This document shows positions 52,738 through 61,167 of a stretch of DNA of 64,000 nt, piece after piece; positions within the stretch are counted from its first letter, which is position 1, and every line of letters starts with the position of its first letter. The position numbers and the translations under genes are program-made. The notes beneath the pieces were generated by a model, which saw only the letters and a program-made list of their open reading frames with translations, was not told the DNA's origin and did no database searches. The stretch is from Pseudomonas orientalis (GTDB taxonomy: Bacteria; Pseudomonadota; Gammaproteobacteria; Pseudomonadales; Pseudomonadaceae): contig NZ_CP094351.1 in assembly GCF_022807995.1 (NCBI RefSeq), positions 4,573,501-4,637,500 of the forward strand, given 5' to 3'.

Positions 52738-55302
52738 ATGTCCTCTCGTTTCAACCGCCGGTCTTGTTCGCCCGTCCTGTCCTTGTTGACCGCCGCCATG
52801 CTGATGGCCGGCGTGCCGGCAATGGCCGCCACTGCCGCCGAACCTGCGTCGCGCAGCCACGGCAACTACAACTTCAGCATCGAACAGCAGCCGCTGGTGG
52901 CGGCGCTGAACGCGTTTACCGGCGTGACCGGTTGGCAAGTCGGCCTGCCGGCCGAGCTGGGCCAGGGTGTGTCGTCCCCGGGCGTACGGGGTGCGTTGTC
53001 GCCGGAGAAGGCGCTGGAGCGACTGTTGGTGGGGACCAACCTGAGCTACCGCAAGCTGGGCAACAACAACATCGTCCTGGAAAAACGTGCCGCCGGCAGC
53101 GCCCTCAACCTGCAGCAAGTGACCATCAGCGCCACCCGTACCGAGCAGGCTGTCGACAGCGTACCGAGCATGGTCAGCGTGCACGACCGCCAGGAACTGG
53201 ACCGTCAGAACGTCAACAACAGCCGTGAACTGGTGCGTTATGAGCCGGGCGTGTCCGTTGGCGGTGCCGGCACCCGTTCGGGCAACGCGGGCTATAACAT
53301 TCGCGGGATCGACGGCGACCGCATTCTGACCCAGGTCGATGGCGTGGAAGTGCCGGACAACTTTTTCAACGGCCCCTATGCCAAAACCCGGCGCAACTAC
53401 GTCGACCCGGAAATCGTCAAGCGCGTGGAAATCCTGCGCGGCCCGGCCTCGGCCCTGTACGGCAGCAGTGCCATCGGCGGCGCAGTGAGCTATTTCACCC
53501 TCGACCCGGATGACATCATCAAACCCGGCCAGGACGTCGGCGCACGCCTGAAAACCGGCTACAGCTCCGCCGACGAAAGCTGGCTGACCTCCGCCACCGT
53601 CGCCGGCCGCGTGCAGGACTTCGACGGACTGCTGCACCTGAGCCAGCGCAACGGACACGAAACCGAATCCTATGATGGCAACAACGCCACCGGCCTCGCC
53701 CGCACCGGCGCCAACCCGGAAGATGCGCGCACCACCAACGTGCTGGCCAAGTTGGGCTGGAATTATGGCGACGACAACCGCCTGGGCCTGACCTACGAGA
53801 AGTACAAGGATGATCGCGACGTCAACCTCAAGAATGCGGTGGGCGGCCCGTTCATCGGTGGCCGTGGTTTCAATCTGTACCGTGACCGTCGCGGCAACGA
53901 CACCATTACCCGCGAGCGTTTCGGCCTGGAAAACAGCTTTGCCCTCGAGTCGCCGCTCGCCGACCGTATCAAGACCAGCCTCAATTACCAGATTGCCAAG
54001 ACCGACCAGACCACCGCCGAAATCTATCAGTCCGGCCGCCGTGTATTGCGCACCCGCGACACGCTGTATGAAGAAAAGCAGTGGGTCTTCGATGCACAGC
54101 TGGACAAGGCTTTCAGCCTCGGTGATACCGAGCACCAACTGACCTACGGCACTACCCTCAAGCAGCAGAAAGTCACCGGTTCGCGTGAAGGCGCCGCCAC
54201 TTGCCTGGCGGTCGGCAGCGGCTGCACCGCCATCGGCGCGCCCAGCCCGTCGGCCAGCGACAGTGTGAAGAAATCCAGCGACTTCCCCGACCCGACCATC
54301 AACACCTATTCGCTGTTCGCCCAGGACCAGATCACCTGGGACAACTGGACCTTCCTGCCCGCCGTGCGCTACGACTACACCCGGCTCAAGCCCAAGCTGA
54401 CCGAGGAATTCCTCAGCACCGTGAACCCCACCGGCGAGTACGCGGTCGACGGCAAGGACAAAACCTGGCACCGCGTGACGCCCAAGTTCGGCCTGACGTA
54501 CGCCCTGACCGACCAGTACACCTGGTTCGGCCAATACGCCGAAGGCTTCCGCACGCCGTCCGCCAAAGCGCTGTACGGCCGCTTCGAAAACCTCAACCTG
54601 GGCTACACCGTGGAGCCCAACCCCGATCTCAAGCCGGAAACCAGCAAGGGCATCGAAACCGGGCTGCGCGGCAAGTTCGACGCAGGCTCGTTCGAAATCG
54701 CCGTGTTCTATAACAAATACCGCGATTTCATCGACGAAGACAACGCGGTGGTCGGCGGTACCGTCGAGCAATTCCAGGCGGTGAATATCAAACGCGCCAC
54801 CATCAAGGGCGCCGAAGCCAAGGGCCGTCTGAACCTGGATGCATTCGGCGCGCCGCAGGGCCTCTATACCCAAGGCGCGATCTCCTATGCCCATGGCCGC
54901 AACAACGACAATGGCGAGCCGCTCAATAGCGTCAACCCGCTCAAGGGCGTATTCGGCCTGGGCTACGACCAGGACAACTACGGTGGCCTGGTGAGCTGGA
55001 CCCTGGTCAAGAAACAGAACCGCGTCGACAGCAGCACCTTCCACGCCCCGGACGGCGACACCAGCGGCCCGTTCAAGACGCCGGGCTTCGGCGTTCTCGA
55101 CCTGACCGCCTACTACAAGGTGACCAACGACGTAACCATCAACGGCGGTCTCTACAACCTCACCGACAAAAAGTACTGGAACTGGGATGACGTACGCAGC
55201 TACGACAGCGTCGGCGAAGCCGCAGTGACCGGCCCGGCCAACCTTGATCGGCTGACCCAGCCGGGTCGCAACTTTGCGATCAACCTGATCTGGGACATCT
55301 GA
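52738..55302 (+). CDS. TonB-dependent heme/hemoglobin-type receptor with signalling domain (HxuA-like)
   Basis: This 854-aa outer membrane receptor has a signal peptide (about 1-35, ending MAGVPAMAATAAE). A periplasmic STN signalling domain follows (NFSIEQQPLVAALNAFTGVT, then ALERLLVGTNLSYRKLGNNN), then plug and barrel. The plug has TISATRTEQAVDSVPSMVSV and VEILRGPASALYGSSAIGGA. The barrel carries FxAP/NPxL-type features of hemoglobin/heme receptors (EGFRTPSAKALYGRFENLNL; VEPNPDLKPETSKGIETGLR). It ends in Ile after WD, not Phe. The STN domain pairs with the FecR protein upstream and heme oxygenase follows, so the ligand is probably heme. ATG 52738 follows GGAGC; the longer frame lacks a ribosome site. 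Confidence 0.92.
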   Translation: MSSRFNRRSCSPVLSLLTAAMLMAGVPAMAATAAEPASRSHGNYNFSIEQQPLVAALNAFTGVTGWQVGLPAELGQGVSSPGVRGALSPEKALERLLVGTNLSYRKLGNNNIVLEKRAAGSALNLQQVTISATRTEQAVDSVPSMVSVHDRQELDRQNVNNSRELVRYEPGVSVGGAGTRSGNAGYNIRGIDGDRILTQVDGVEVPDNFFNGPYAKTRRNYVDPEIVKRVEILRGPASALYGSSAIGGAVSYFTLDPDDIIKPGQDVGARLKTGYSSADESWLTSATVAGRVQDFDGLLHLSQRNGHETESYDGNNATGLARTGANPEDARTTNVLAKLGWNYGDDNRLGLTYEKYKDDRDVNLKNAVGGPFIGGRGFNLYRDRRGNDTITRERFGLENSFALESPLADRIKTSLNYQIAKTDQTTAEIYQSGRRVLRTRDTLYEEKQWVFDAQLDKAFSLGDTEHQLTYGTTLKQQKVTGSREGAATCLAVGSGCTAIGAPSPSASDSVKKSSDFPDPTINTYSLFAQDQITWDNWTFLPAVRYDYTRLKPKLTEEFLSTVNPTGEYAVDGKDKTWHRVTPKFGLTYALTDQYTWFGQYAEGFRTPSAKALYGRFENLNLGYTVEPNPDLKPETSKGIETGLRGKFDAGSFEIAVFYNKYRDFIDEDNAVVGGTVEQFQAVNIKRATIKGAEAKGRLNLDAFGAPQGLYTQGAISYAHGRNNDNGEPLNSVNPLKGVFGLGYDQDNYGGLVSWTLVKKQNRVDSSTFHAPDGDTSGPFKTPGFGVLDLTAYYKVTNDVTINGGLYNLTDKKYWNWDDVRSYDSVGEAAVTGPANLDRLTQPGRNFAINLIWDI

Positions 55303-55438
55303 CGAGAGCCGCCGCACCTTGCCGCAATGATGGTGCGGCGAGGTGAGGATTTTTTACTGTGCCGCGTCTTCCTGTTCGTCTAGTTGATAACCGCTCTCTT
55401 TAGAGCCACAAGACGCTACCCTTCTCAAGGACTTTTTC

Positions 55439-56047
55439 ATGACCGCTTCTCCCACCTCTGAACGTGCAAGCCTGCGCTCCCAGCGCCTGAACCAGATCAC
55501 CCATGAGCCGCACACCAGGCTCGACGCACTGGTCAAGGCGCACGCCCCGTTTGAGACCCAGGCCAACTTTGCCCGCTTCGTGGTGGCGCAGTACCTGTTC
55601 CAATCGGAGTTGGTCGCGCTGTACAACAATGCCGAACTGAACCGGATCATCCCGGACCTGGCCGAACGCTGCCGCGCAGAAGCGGCCAGGCTTGATCTGG
55701 GCGACCTTGACACCGACGTACCCGCGCCGGTCGCCGGTGCGGTGAACACCCCAGGCAAGGCCGAGGCCCTGGGTTGGCTGTTCGTCTCCGAAGGTTCCAA
55801 GCTGGGCGCCGCGTTCCTGATCAAACGGGCGGTGGGCCTGGGGCTGAGCGAAACCTTCGGTGCCCGTCACCTGGGCGAACCGACGGGCGGTCGCGCCGAA
55901 GGCTGGAAACGCTTCACCCGCATCCTCGACGGCCTGCAGTTCAGCGCAGACGAAGAAGCCGCCGTAGAGAAAGGTGCAATCGATGCGTTTGTGCGCTTCA
56001 CCGTATTGCTGGAACAGGCGTACGCTACGGCCCCTGAACTGGCCTGA
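55439..56047 (+). CDS. hemO: Heme oxygenase (HemO/PigA type)
   Basis: This 202-aa enzyme opens the heme ring to biliverdin, CO and iron. The sequence reads as HemO/PigA throughout: LRSQRLNQITHEPHTRLDAL with the proximal heme-ligand His25, FARFVVAQYLFQSELVALYN and ALGWLFVSEGSKLGAAFLIK, which is the distal helix. ATG 55439 follows CAAGGAC. It is 136 bases downstream of the receptor with an 8-bp hairpin (55311-55339) between but no clear terminator, so co-transcription with heme uptake is plausible. The product links receptor import to iron release. Confidence 0.94.
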   Translation: MTASPTSERASLRSQRLNQITHEPHTRLDALVKAHAPFETQANFARFVVAQYLFQSELVALYNNAELNRIIPDLAERCRAEAARLDLGDLDTDVPAPVAGAVNTPGKAEALGWLFVSEGSKLGAAFLIKRAVGLGLSETFGARHLGEPTGGRAEGWKRFTRILDGLQFSADEEAAVEKGAIDAFVRFTVLLEQAYATAPELA

Positions 56048-56070
56048 CCTACTGATTGAAATGCAATCAA

Positions 56071-56162
56071 CTGTGGGAGGGGGCTTGCCCCCGATGCGGT
56101 GTGTCAGCAAAGCATTTATTGACTGATACACCGCTATCGGGGGCAAGCCCCCTCCCACAGTT
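56071..56162. repeat. REP pair (GTGGGAGGGGGC family)
   Basis: Inverted doublet after hemO. The centre contains GTGTCAGCAAAGC and a matching TGACTGATACACC stem-like arm. Confidence 0.9.
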
Positions 56163-56202
56163 GGAACGCATTGCACATTGTTTTTCTGTGATAACCCTAT
56201 CT

Positions 56203-56604
56203 ATGACCGGCAAAACCCAATCCACCTCCAGAATCGCGCAGATCCTCTATGGCCTGCTGGCCTACGTCAGCCTGGGGATCGGCCTGGTGGCGATTGTCAT
56301 ACCGGGTTTGCCCACCACCGAATTCATCCTGCTGGCCGCCTGGGCCGCGACCAAAAGCTCACCGCGCCTGAGCGCCTGGTTGGAAAACCACCGCCTGTTC
56401 GGGCCGATCCTGTTCAACTGGCGCAATGGCAAGATCATCGCGCGCCGGGCCAAAGTCAGCGCCACCGTCAGCATGGTGCTGTGCGCCGTGCTGATGCTGG
56501 TGATGCTCGATCACGGCTGGCCGATCTACCTGGCCATCGCCGGTATGAGCCTGGGCAATCTGTGGATCTGGTCTCGCCCCGAGCAGCTTGCGCCGCCCGT
56601 ATAA
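56203..56604 (+). CDS. DUF454 (YbaN-family) inner-membrane protein
   Basis: This 133-aa protein has two or three hydrophobic segments. The DUF454 signature GIGLVAIVIPGLPTTEFILL, the next stretch AAWAATKSSPRLSAWLENHR and FGPILFNWRNGKIIARRAKV are close to E. coli YbaN. The function is unknown; the family often sits near heme or iron uptake genes. The start at ATG 56203 is chosen by family length; the frame is open through the REP pair upstream and there is no good ribosome site. It follows hemO across a REP pair. Confidence 0.85.
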   Translation: MTGKTQSTSRIAQILYGLLAYVSLGIGLVAIVIPGLPTTEFILLAAWAATKSSPRLSAWLENHRLFGPILFNWRNGKIIARRAKVSATVSMVLCAVLMLVMLDHGWPIYLAIAGMSLGNLWIWSRPEQLAPPV

Positions 56605-56645
56605 CGCTGCGTACAGGCGCGTCCCTACCGCTCATCGTCTATCGC

Positions 56646-56672
56646 TCATGAATTGATTTGTTACGCCGATGT
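56646..56672 (+). promoter_or_regulatory. FliA (sigma-28) promoter of the second chemoreceptor gene
   Basis: TCATGAAT, 11 bases, GCCGATGT. The -10 element matches GCCGATAA in 6 of 8 bases, including the conserved GCCGAT core; TCATG resembles the Pseudomonas TCAAG -35. Spacing is exact. It ends 70 bases before the ATG. Confidence 0.6.
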
Positions 56673-56742
56673 TTCAGGCATGACGCCGAATGGATTTGGC
56701 ACTTTTGCGTGCATCTCAACAAGTCCATTCGTGAGTGAACCT

Positions 56743-58881
56743 ATGTTCGACACCCTCTCTATCCGCCTGAAAATCGTACTGCTGTCCGGCCTCTGCCTGC
56801 TCGGGGTCATCGCACTGGTGGTCGGCATCAATATCTACAACACCAACCAGAACGATCAACTGGTGAGTGATTCAAGCTCACGCATGCTGACTGCCGGCGT
56901 GGAACAGTTGCTGCAAGCCAAGGCGGCCGAACAGGCAGTGCAGTTGCAGAAAACCTTCAACGAGAACCTGCAGGCGGTCACCGCCCTCGCCGACCAGATC
57001 AAAGACCTGCGCACCCTCGGGACCAAGCGTTCCCTGGAAGCCGGTGCCCTGCGCGAAGAACTCAACCAGAGCGTCAAAACCGCTTTCGACCGCAACACCA
57101 AGGTGCTCGGCATCTGGCTGTCGTTCGAACCCAACGCACTGGATGGCAAGGACAGCCAATTCATTGACGACAAAGCCCGCGTTTCCAACGAAAAAGGCCG
57201 TTTCTCCAGCTACTGGAGCCGGGCCGGCGGCGAGGGCCTGAACACGGTCATGGTCGAGGAGGACCTGACCAAGACCACCCTCAACCTCAGCGGTACGCCC
57301 TACAACATTTGGTACACCTGCCCGCGCGACACGCGCACCACCTGCCTGCTGGACCCGTACGAAGACACCGTGGCCGGCAAACCCGTGCTGATGACCACTA
57401 TCTCCCTGCCGTTGATCGTGGATGGCAAGGTGATCGGCGTCGTTGGTGTGGATATCGCCCTCAATGCCCTGCAAGCCGTCACCGATGCGGCGCAGAAAAC
57501 CGTATTCGACGGCGCCGCACACGTGGAGGTGCTGTCCAGCACCGGGCTGATCGCCGCCTACAGCGGTGAGCCGGGCAAAGTGGGCAAGAACCTGATCGAC
57601 ACCCTTGGCGCCGAAGGCAAAGAGATCGTGCAGTTGCTCGCCGATGATCGTCCGATGATCCGCGAGCAGGACGAGACCATTCGTGTCGTATACCCGGTCA
57701 AGCCGATCGCCGACGCCAAATCCTGGGGCGTGCTGATCAAGCTGCCCAAAGCGGTGATGCTGGCCGATAACGTGAAGCTGCAGGCTGTGCTTGACGACGC
57801 CCAGGCCACCGGCACCCTCAAGGCCTTGCTGGTCGCCGCCGCCGCTGCCCTGCTGGGCCTGCTGCTGATCTGGCTGACCGCCACCGGCGTGACCCGTCCG
57901 ATCAACAGCGTGGCCGCCATGCTCAAGGACATCGCCAGCGGCGACGGCGACCTCACCCAGCGCCTGGCCTACAGCAAAAAAGACGAACTGGGCGAGCTGG
58001 TGAACTGGTTCAACCGCTTCCTCGACAAGCTGCAACCGACCATCGCGCAGATCAAGCAAAGCATCACCGAAGCGCGCGGCACGGCCGACCAGTCCTCGGC
58101 CATTGCGCGCCAGACCAGCGAAGGCATGCAGGTGCAGTTTCGCGAGATCGACCAGGTGGCCACCGCGTCCAATGAAATGAGCGCCACCGCCCATGACGTC
58201 GCCAACAGCGCCTCCAATGCTGCCAGTGCGGCACGCGGGGCGGATCAGTCGGCGCGCGAGGGCATGTCGATCATCGAACAAAGCACCCGCGATATCACCT
58301 CGCTTGCCGAGGAAGTCAGCAAGGCCGTCGGCGAAGTCGAGGAATTGGCCGTCAATAGCGAACAGATCGGTTCAGTCCTGGAAGTAATCCGCAGCATTGC
58401 CGAACAGACCAACCTGCTGGCCTTGAACGCGGCGATCGAAGCGGCACGTGCCGGGGAAAGCGGACGCGGTTTTGCGGTGGTGGCCGATGAGGTGCGCAAC
58501 CTGGCCAAACGCACCCAGGATTCGGTAGAGGAAATTCGCCAGGTGATCGAACGGATCCAGAGCGGCACCCGTGGCGTGGTGGCGACCATGCACTCCAGCC
58601 AGCAACAGGCGCAAAGCAATGCCGGGCAGATCCACGAAGCGGTGAAGGCCTTGGGCAAGATCAGCGATGCTGTGACGGTGATCAGCGACATGAACCTGCA
58701 GATCGCCAGCGCCGCCGAAGAGCAGAGCGCGGTGGCCGAAGAGGTCAATCGCAACGTCTCGGCGATCCGCACCGTGACCGAAACCCTTACCGGCCAGGCC
58801 ACCGAGTCGGCGGCCATCAGCAGCCAGCTCAATGCCCTGGCCAGCCAGCAGATGAAGTTGATGGATCAGTTCAGGGTGTAA
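56743..58881 (+). CDS. Methyl-accepting chemotaxis protein with dCache domain
   Basis: This 712-aa protein has TM1 (IVLLSGLCLLGVIALVVGIN at 12-31) and a large periplasmic dCache domain. YWSRAGGEGLNTVMVEED, WYTCPRDTRTTCLLDPYEDT and VIGVVGVDIALNALQ are its visible parts. TM2 is LVAAAAALLGLLLIWLTATG. HAMP and the signalling hairpin with EVIRSIAEQTNLLALNAAIE follow. Two cysteines (TCPRDTRTTC) may form a periplasmic disulfide. The amino-acid motif of the first receptor is not present in the same form, so the ligand class differs. The upstream FliA-type promoter supports coregulation with flagella. The ATG at 56743 is chosen over a longer frame that overlaps the promoter. Confidence 0.93.
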   Translation: MFDTLSIRLKIVLLSGLCLLGVIALVVGINIYNTNQNDQLVSDSSSRMLTAGVEQLLQAKAAEQAVQLQKTFNENLQAVTALADQIKDLRTLGTKRSLEAGALREELNQSVKTAFDRNTKVLGIWLSFEPNALDGKDSQFIDDKARVSNEKGRFSSYWSRAGGEGLNTVMVEEDLTKTTLNLSGTPYNIWYTCPRDTRTTCLLDPYEDTVAGKPVLMTTISLPLIVDGKVIGVVGVDIALNALQAVTDAAQKTVFDGAAHVEVLSSTGLIAAYSGEPGKVGKNLIDTLGAEGKEIVQLLADDRPMIREQDETIRVVYPVKPIADAKSWGVLIKLPKAVMLADNVKLQAVLDDAQATGTLKALLVAAAAALLGLLLIWLTATGVTRPINSVAAMLKDIASGDGDLTQRLAYSKKDELGELVNWFNRFLDKLQPTIAQIKQSITEARGTADQSSAIARQTSEGMQVQFREIDQVATASNEMSATAHDVANSASNAASAARGADQSAREGMSIIEQSTRDITSLAEEVSKAVGEVEELAVNSEQIGSVLEVIRSIAEQTNLLALNAAIEAARAGESGRGFAVVADEVRNLAKRTQDSVEEIRQVIERIQSGTRGVVATMHSSQQQAQSNAGQIHEAVKALGKISDAVTVISDMNLQIASAAEEQSAVAEEVNRNVSAIRTVTETLTGQATESAAISSQLNALASQQMKLMDQFRV

Positions 58882-58898
58882 GAAACAGGGCAGGTCCA

Positions 58899-58990
58899 AT
58901 GTGGGAGGGGGCTTGCCCCCGATAGCAGTGTGTCAGCCATAGATAAGGTGACTGACACTCCGCCATCGGGGGCAAGCCCCCTCCCACATT
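58899..58990. repeat. REP pair (GTGGGAGGGGGC family)
   Basis: Inverted doublet between the convergent chemoreceptor and nitroreductase genes, with GTGTCAGCC and TGACTGACACTCC forming an internal stem. Confidence 0.9.
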
Positions 58991-59005
58991 TTGACCGCGC
59001 ACCGC

Positions 59006-59569
59006 TTAAAGACCGGTCCAGGCCTGGACGAACGCTGCAACATCTTCCTTCGGCGCCGTACGCGGCGGGTTCTGCGGCGTGCCCAGATACAGGAAGCCGA
59101 TGACTTCTTCATCCGCAGTCAGCCCCAGCCCTTTGGCCACATGCGCCGAGTAGGACAACTCACCGGTGCGCCACACCGCGCCAATCCCTTGCGCATACGC
59201 CGCCAGCAGAATGCCGTGGGCCGCGCAGGCGGCTGCCAGTAACTGTTCGGATTTGGGCACCTTGAAATGCTCCTGCAGGCGGGCAATCACTACCACCACC
59301 AGCGGCGCCCGCAACGGACCGTTCTGGGCCTTGTCGATGGCGGCTTGCGGGGCGTCGGCATCCTGCAAACGCGCCGCTTCGGCCAGCAGCGTGCCCATGC
59401 GCTCACGGGCCGGGCCTTCCACGGTGAGGAAACGCCACGGGCGCAGTTGGCCGTGGTCGGGCGCGCGCATGGCGGCGGCGAACAGCACGTCGCGCTGCGC
59501 CTGGGTCGGTGCCGGTTCCAGCAAGCGCGGCACGGAAACACGGTTGAGCAAAGCGTCGAGAGCCTGCAT
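59006..59569 (-). CDS. Nitroreductase-family protein (YdjA-like)
   Basis: This 187-aa FMN enzyme has the YdjA-type compact form. The FMN-binding Arg/Ser region is MRAPDHGQLRPWRFLTVEGP. Other family stretches are AACAAHGILLAAYAQGIGAV and FLYLGTPQNPPRTAPKED. It uses NAD(P)H to reduce nitro groups or quinones; the natural substrate is unknown. The ATG at 59569 follows GGAGGTGGCC-type sequence. It is divergent from the di-heme oxidoreductase gene. Confidence 0.9.
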   Translation of the reverse strand: MQALDALLNRVSVPRLLEPAPTQAQRDVLFAAAMRAPDHGQLRPWRFLTVEGPARERMGTLLAEAARLQDADAPQAAIDKAQNGPLRAPLVVVVIARLQEHFKVPKSEQLLAAACAAHGILLAAYAQGIGAVWRTGELSYSAHVAKGLGLTADEEVIGFLYLGTPQNPPRTAPKEDVAAFVQAWTGL

Positions 59570-59631
59570 TGGCCACCTCCAGAAAAAAATGTGCGGTCAT
59601 TCTAGCGGAATGCATCGGGATGCCAGCAAAC

Positions 59632-59648
59632 GATAATTGCTCTTATTC
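59632..59648. promoter_or_regulatory. Weak candidate Fur box upstream of the di-heme oxidoreductase operon
   Basis: GATAATTGCTCTTATTC shares the GATAAT half and an imperfect second half with the Fur consensus. Imelysin operons are often iron-regulated, which fits, but the dyad is poor. Confidence 0.35.
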
Positions 59649-59708
59649 AAACTGCCCCGCCCTGTTAGACTTTGCGACCCTATTTTCCAACCGCTTCCAG
59701 GAATTTCG

Positions 59709-61136
59709 ATGTTCCGTGCGCTTTTTTGCCTGTCGGCAACGTTGATGGCTTTAAGCCTGACCGCTTGCGACGACGCTCCCCGCTTCACCAAGGCCGAGCC
59801 TGGTGAGTCGCGGTCCGGTGGCGCCACGACGGTGAACAAGCGTGACCAGAACGCGTTTTCCCTGCCCTCGGCCAACCTGGCGCCTACCCGCCGCCTGGAT
59901 TTCAGCGTCGGCAACAGTTTCTTTCGCAGCCCCTGGGTGATCGCGCCCTCCACCACCACGGCGCGTGATGGCCTGGGCCCGCTGTTCAATACCAATGCCT
60001 GCCAGAACTGTCATATCAAGGACGGCCGAGGCCACCCACCGCTGGTCGATGCGCCCAATGCGGTTTCGATGTTGGTGCGGCTGTCCATTCCGGATGCGCC
60101 TGCCTATGCCAGGCTCATCGAGCAAATCGGCGTGGTGCCCGAACCGGTCTACGGCGGCCAGCTTCAGGACATGGCCGTGCCGGGCGTGGCGCCGGAGGGC
60201 AAGGTGCGGGTCGATTACACGCCGGTCAACGTCAGTTTCAAGGACGGCACGGTGGTCGAGCTGCGCAAGCCCGAGTTGCAGATCACCCAGCTCGGCTATG
60301 GCCCGATGCACCCCGATACGCGGTTTTCGGCGCGCGTCGCGCCACCGATGATCGGCCTGGGGTTGCTTGAAGCCATCAGCGACGCCGATATCCTGCGCAA
60401 TGCCGACCCGAAAACCGCCGATCCTGAAGCCATCGTCGGCCGGGCGAATCAGGTCTGGGATGACGCCAGGCAGAAAACCGTTTTAGGGCGATTTGGGTGG
60501 AAAGCCGGGCAACCCACGCTCAATCAACAAAATGTTCACGCGTTTTCGGGTGATATGGGCCTCACCACTTCATTGAGACCTTTCGATGACTGCACCGATG
60601 CCCAGGCAGCCTGCAAACAGGCCCCCAACGGCAACGGCCCCGAGGGCGAGCCGGAAGTCAGCGACAATATCCTGCGCCTGGTGCTGTTCTATACGCGTAA
60701 CCTTGCCGTGCCGGTGCGCCGCGATGTCAACGCGCCGCAGGTGCTGGCCGGCAAAAACCTGTTCTACCAGGCCGGTTGCCAGGGCTGTCACAAGCCGACG
60801 TTCACCACGGCCGCCAATGCCGCCGAACCCGAACTGGCCAATCAGGAGATCCGCCCCTACAGCGACTTGCTGCTGCACGACATGGGCGAGGGCCTCGCCG
60901 ACAACCGCACCGAATTCAAGGCCGGTGGCCGCGACTGGCGTACGCCGCCATTGTGGGGCATCGGCCTGACGCAAACCGTGAGTGGTCACACCCAGTTTCT
61001 GCATGACGGCCGCGCCCGCAACCTGCTTGAAGCCGTGCTCTGGCACGGCGGCGAGGCGCAAGCGGCGCAGCAGCATGTGTTGTCGTTCAACGCCGAGCAG
61101 CGTGCCGCGTTGCTGGCGTTCCTGAATTCTCTATAA
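59709..61136 (+). CDS. Di-heme oxidoreductase-like lipoprotein (DUF1111, peroxidase-like)
   Basis: This 475-aa protein starts MFRALFCLSATLMALSLTAC; LTAC is a lipobox, so Cys20 should be lipidated. Two CXXCH heme c sites are visible, ACQNCHIKDGRGHPP near residue 100 and GCQGCHKPTF near 358. The frame's DUF1111 features include GPLFNTNACQNC and WRTPPLWGIGLTQTVSGHTQ, followed by FLHDGRARNLLEAVLWHGGE. It is a periplasmic electron-transfer or peroxidase-like protein. An imelysin and a DUF1513 protein follow (31 bases, then overlapping), the usual order of imelysin loci in pseudomonads. Confidence 0.92.
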   Translation: MFRALFCLSATLMALSLTACDDAPRFTKAEPGESRSGGATTVNKRDQNAFSLPSANLAPTRRLDFSVGNSFFRSPWVIAPSTTTARDGLGPLFNTNACQNCHIKDGRGHPPLVDAPNAVSMLVRLSIPDAPAYARLIEQIGVVPEPVYGGQLQDMAVPGVAPEGKVRVDYTPVNVSFKDGTVVELRKPELQITQLGYGPMHPDTRFSARVAPPMIGLGLLEAISDADILRNADPKTADPEAIVGRANQVWDDARQKTVLGRFGWKAGQPTLNQQNVHAFSGDMGLTTSLRPFDDCTDAQAACKQAPNGNGPEGEPEVSDNILRLVLFYTRNLAVPVRRDVNAPQVLAGKNLFYQAGCQGCHKPTFTTAANAAEPELANQEIRPYSDLLLHDMGEGLADNRTEFKAGGRDWRTPPLWGIGLTQTVSGHTQFLHDGRARNLLEAVLWHGGEAQAAQQHVLSFNAEQRAALLAFLNSL

Positions 61137-61167
61137 GCTTTGCCCCAATTACAGAAGGGAGCTCGAC

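Noticed and set aside
51031..55317. A 1428-codon open frame on the minus strand opposite the heme-uptake genes
   Set aside because: It is fully antisense to three clear genes (sigma, anti-sigma, receptor), has no recognisable domain, and is composed of Val/Gly/Ala/Gln runs expected from GC-biased third codon positions read backwards.
55311..55355. Hairpin after the heme receptor considered as a terminator
   Set aside because: GCCGCACC/GGTGCGGC pairs over 8 bp but the T-run starts about 10 bases after the stem, too far for an intrinsic terminator.
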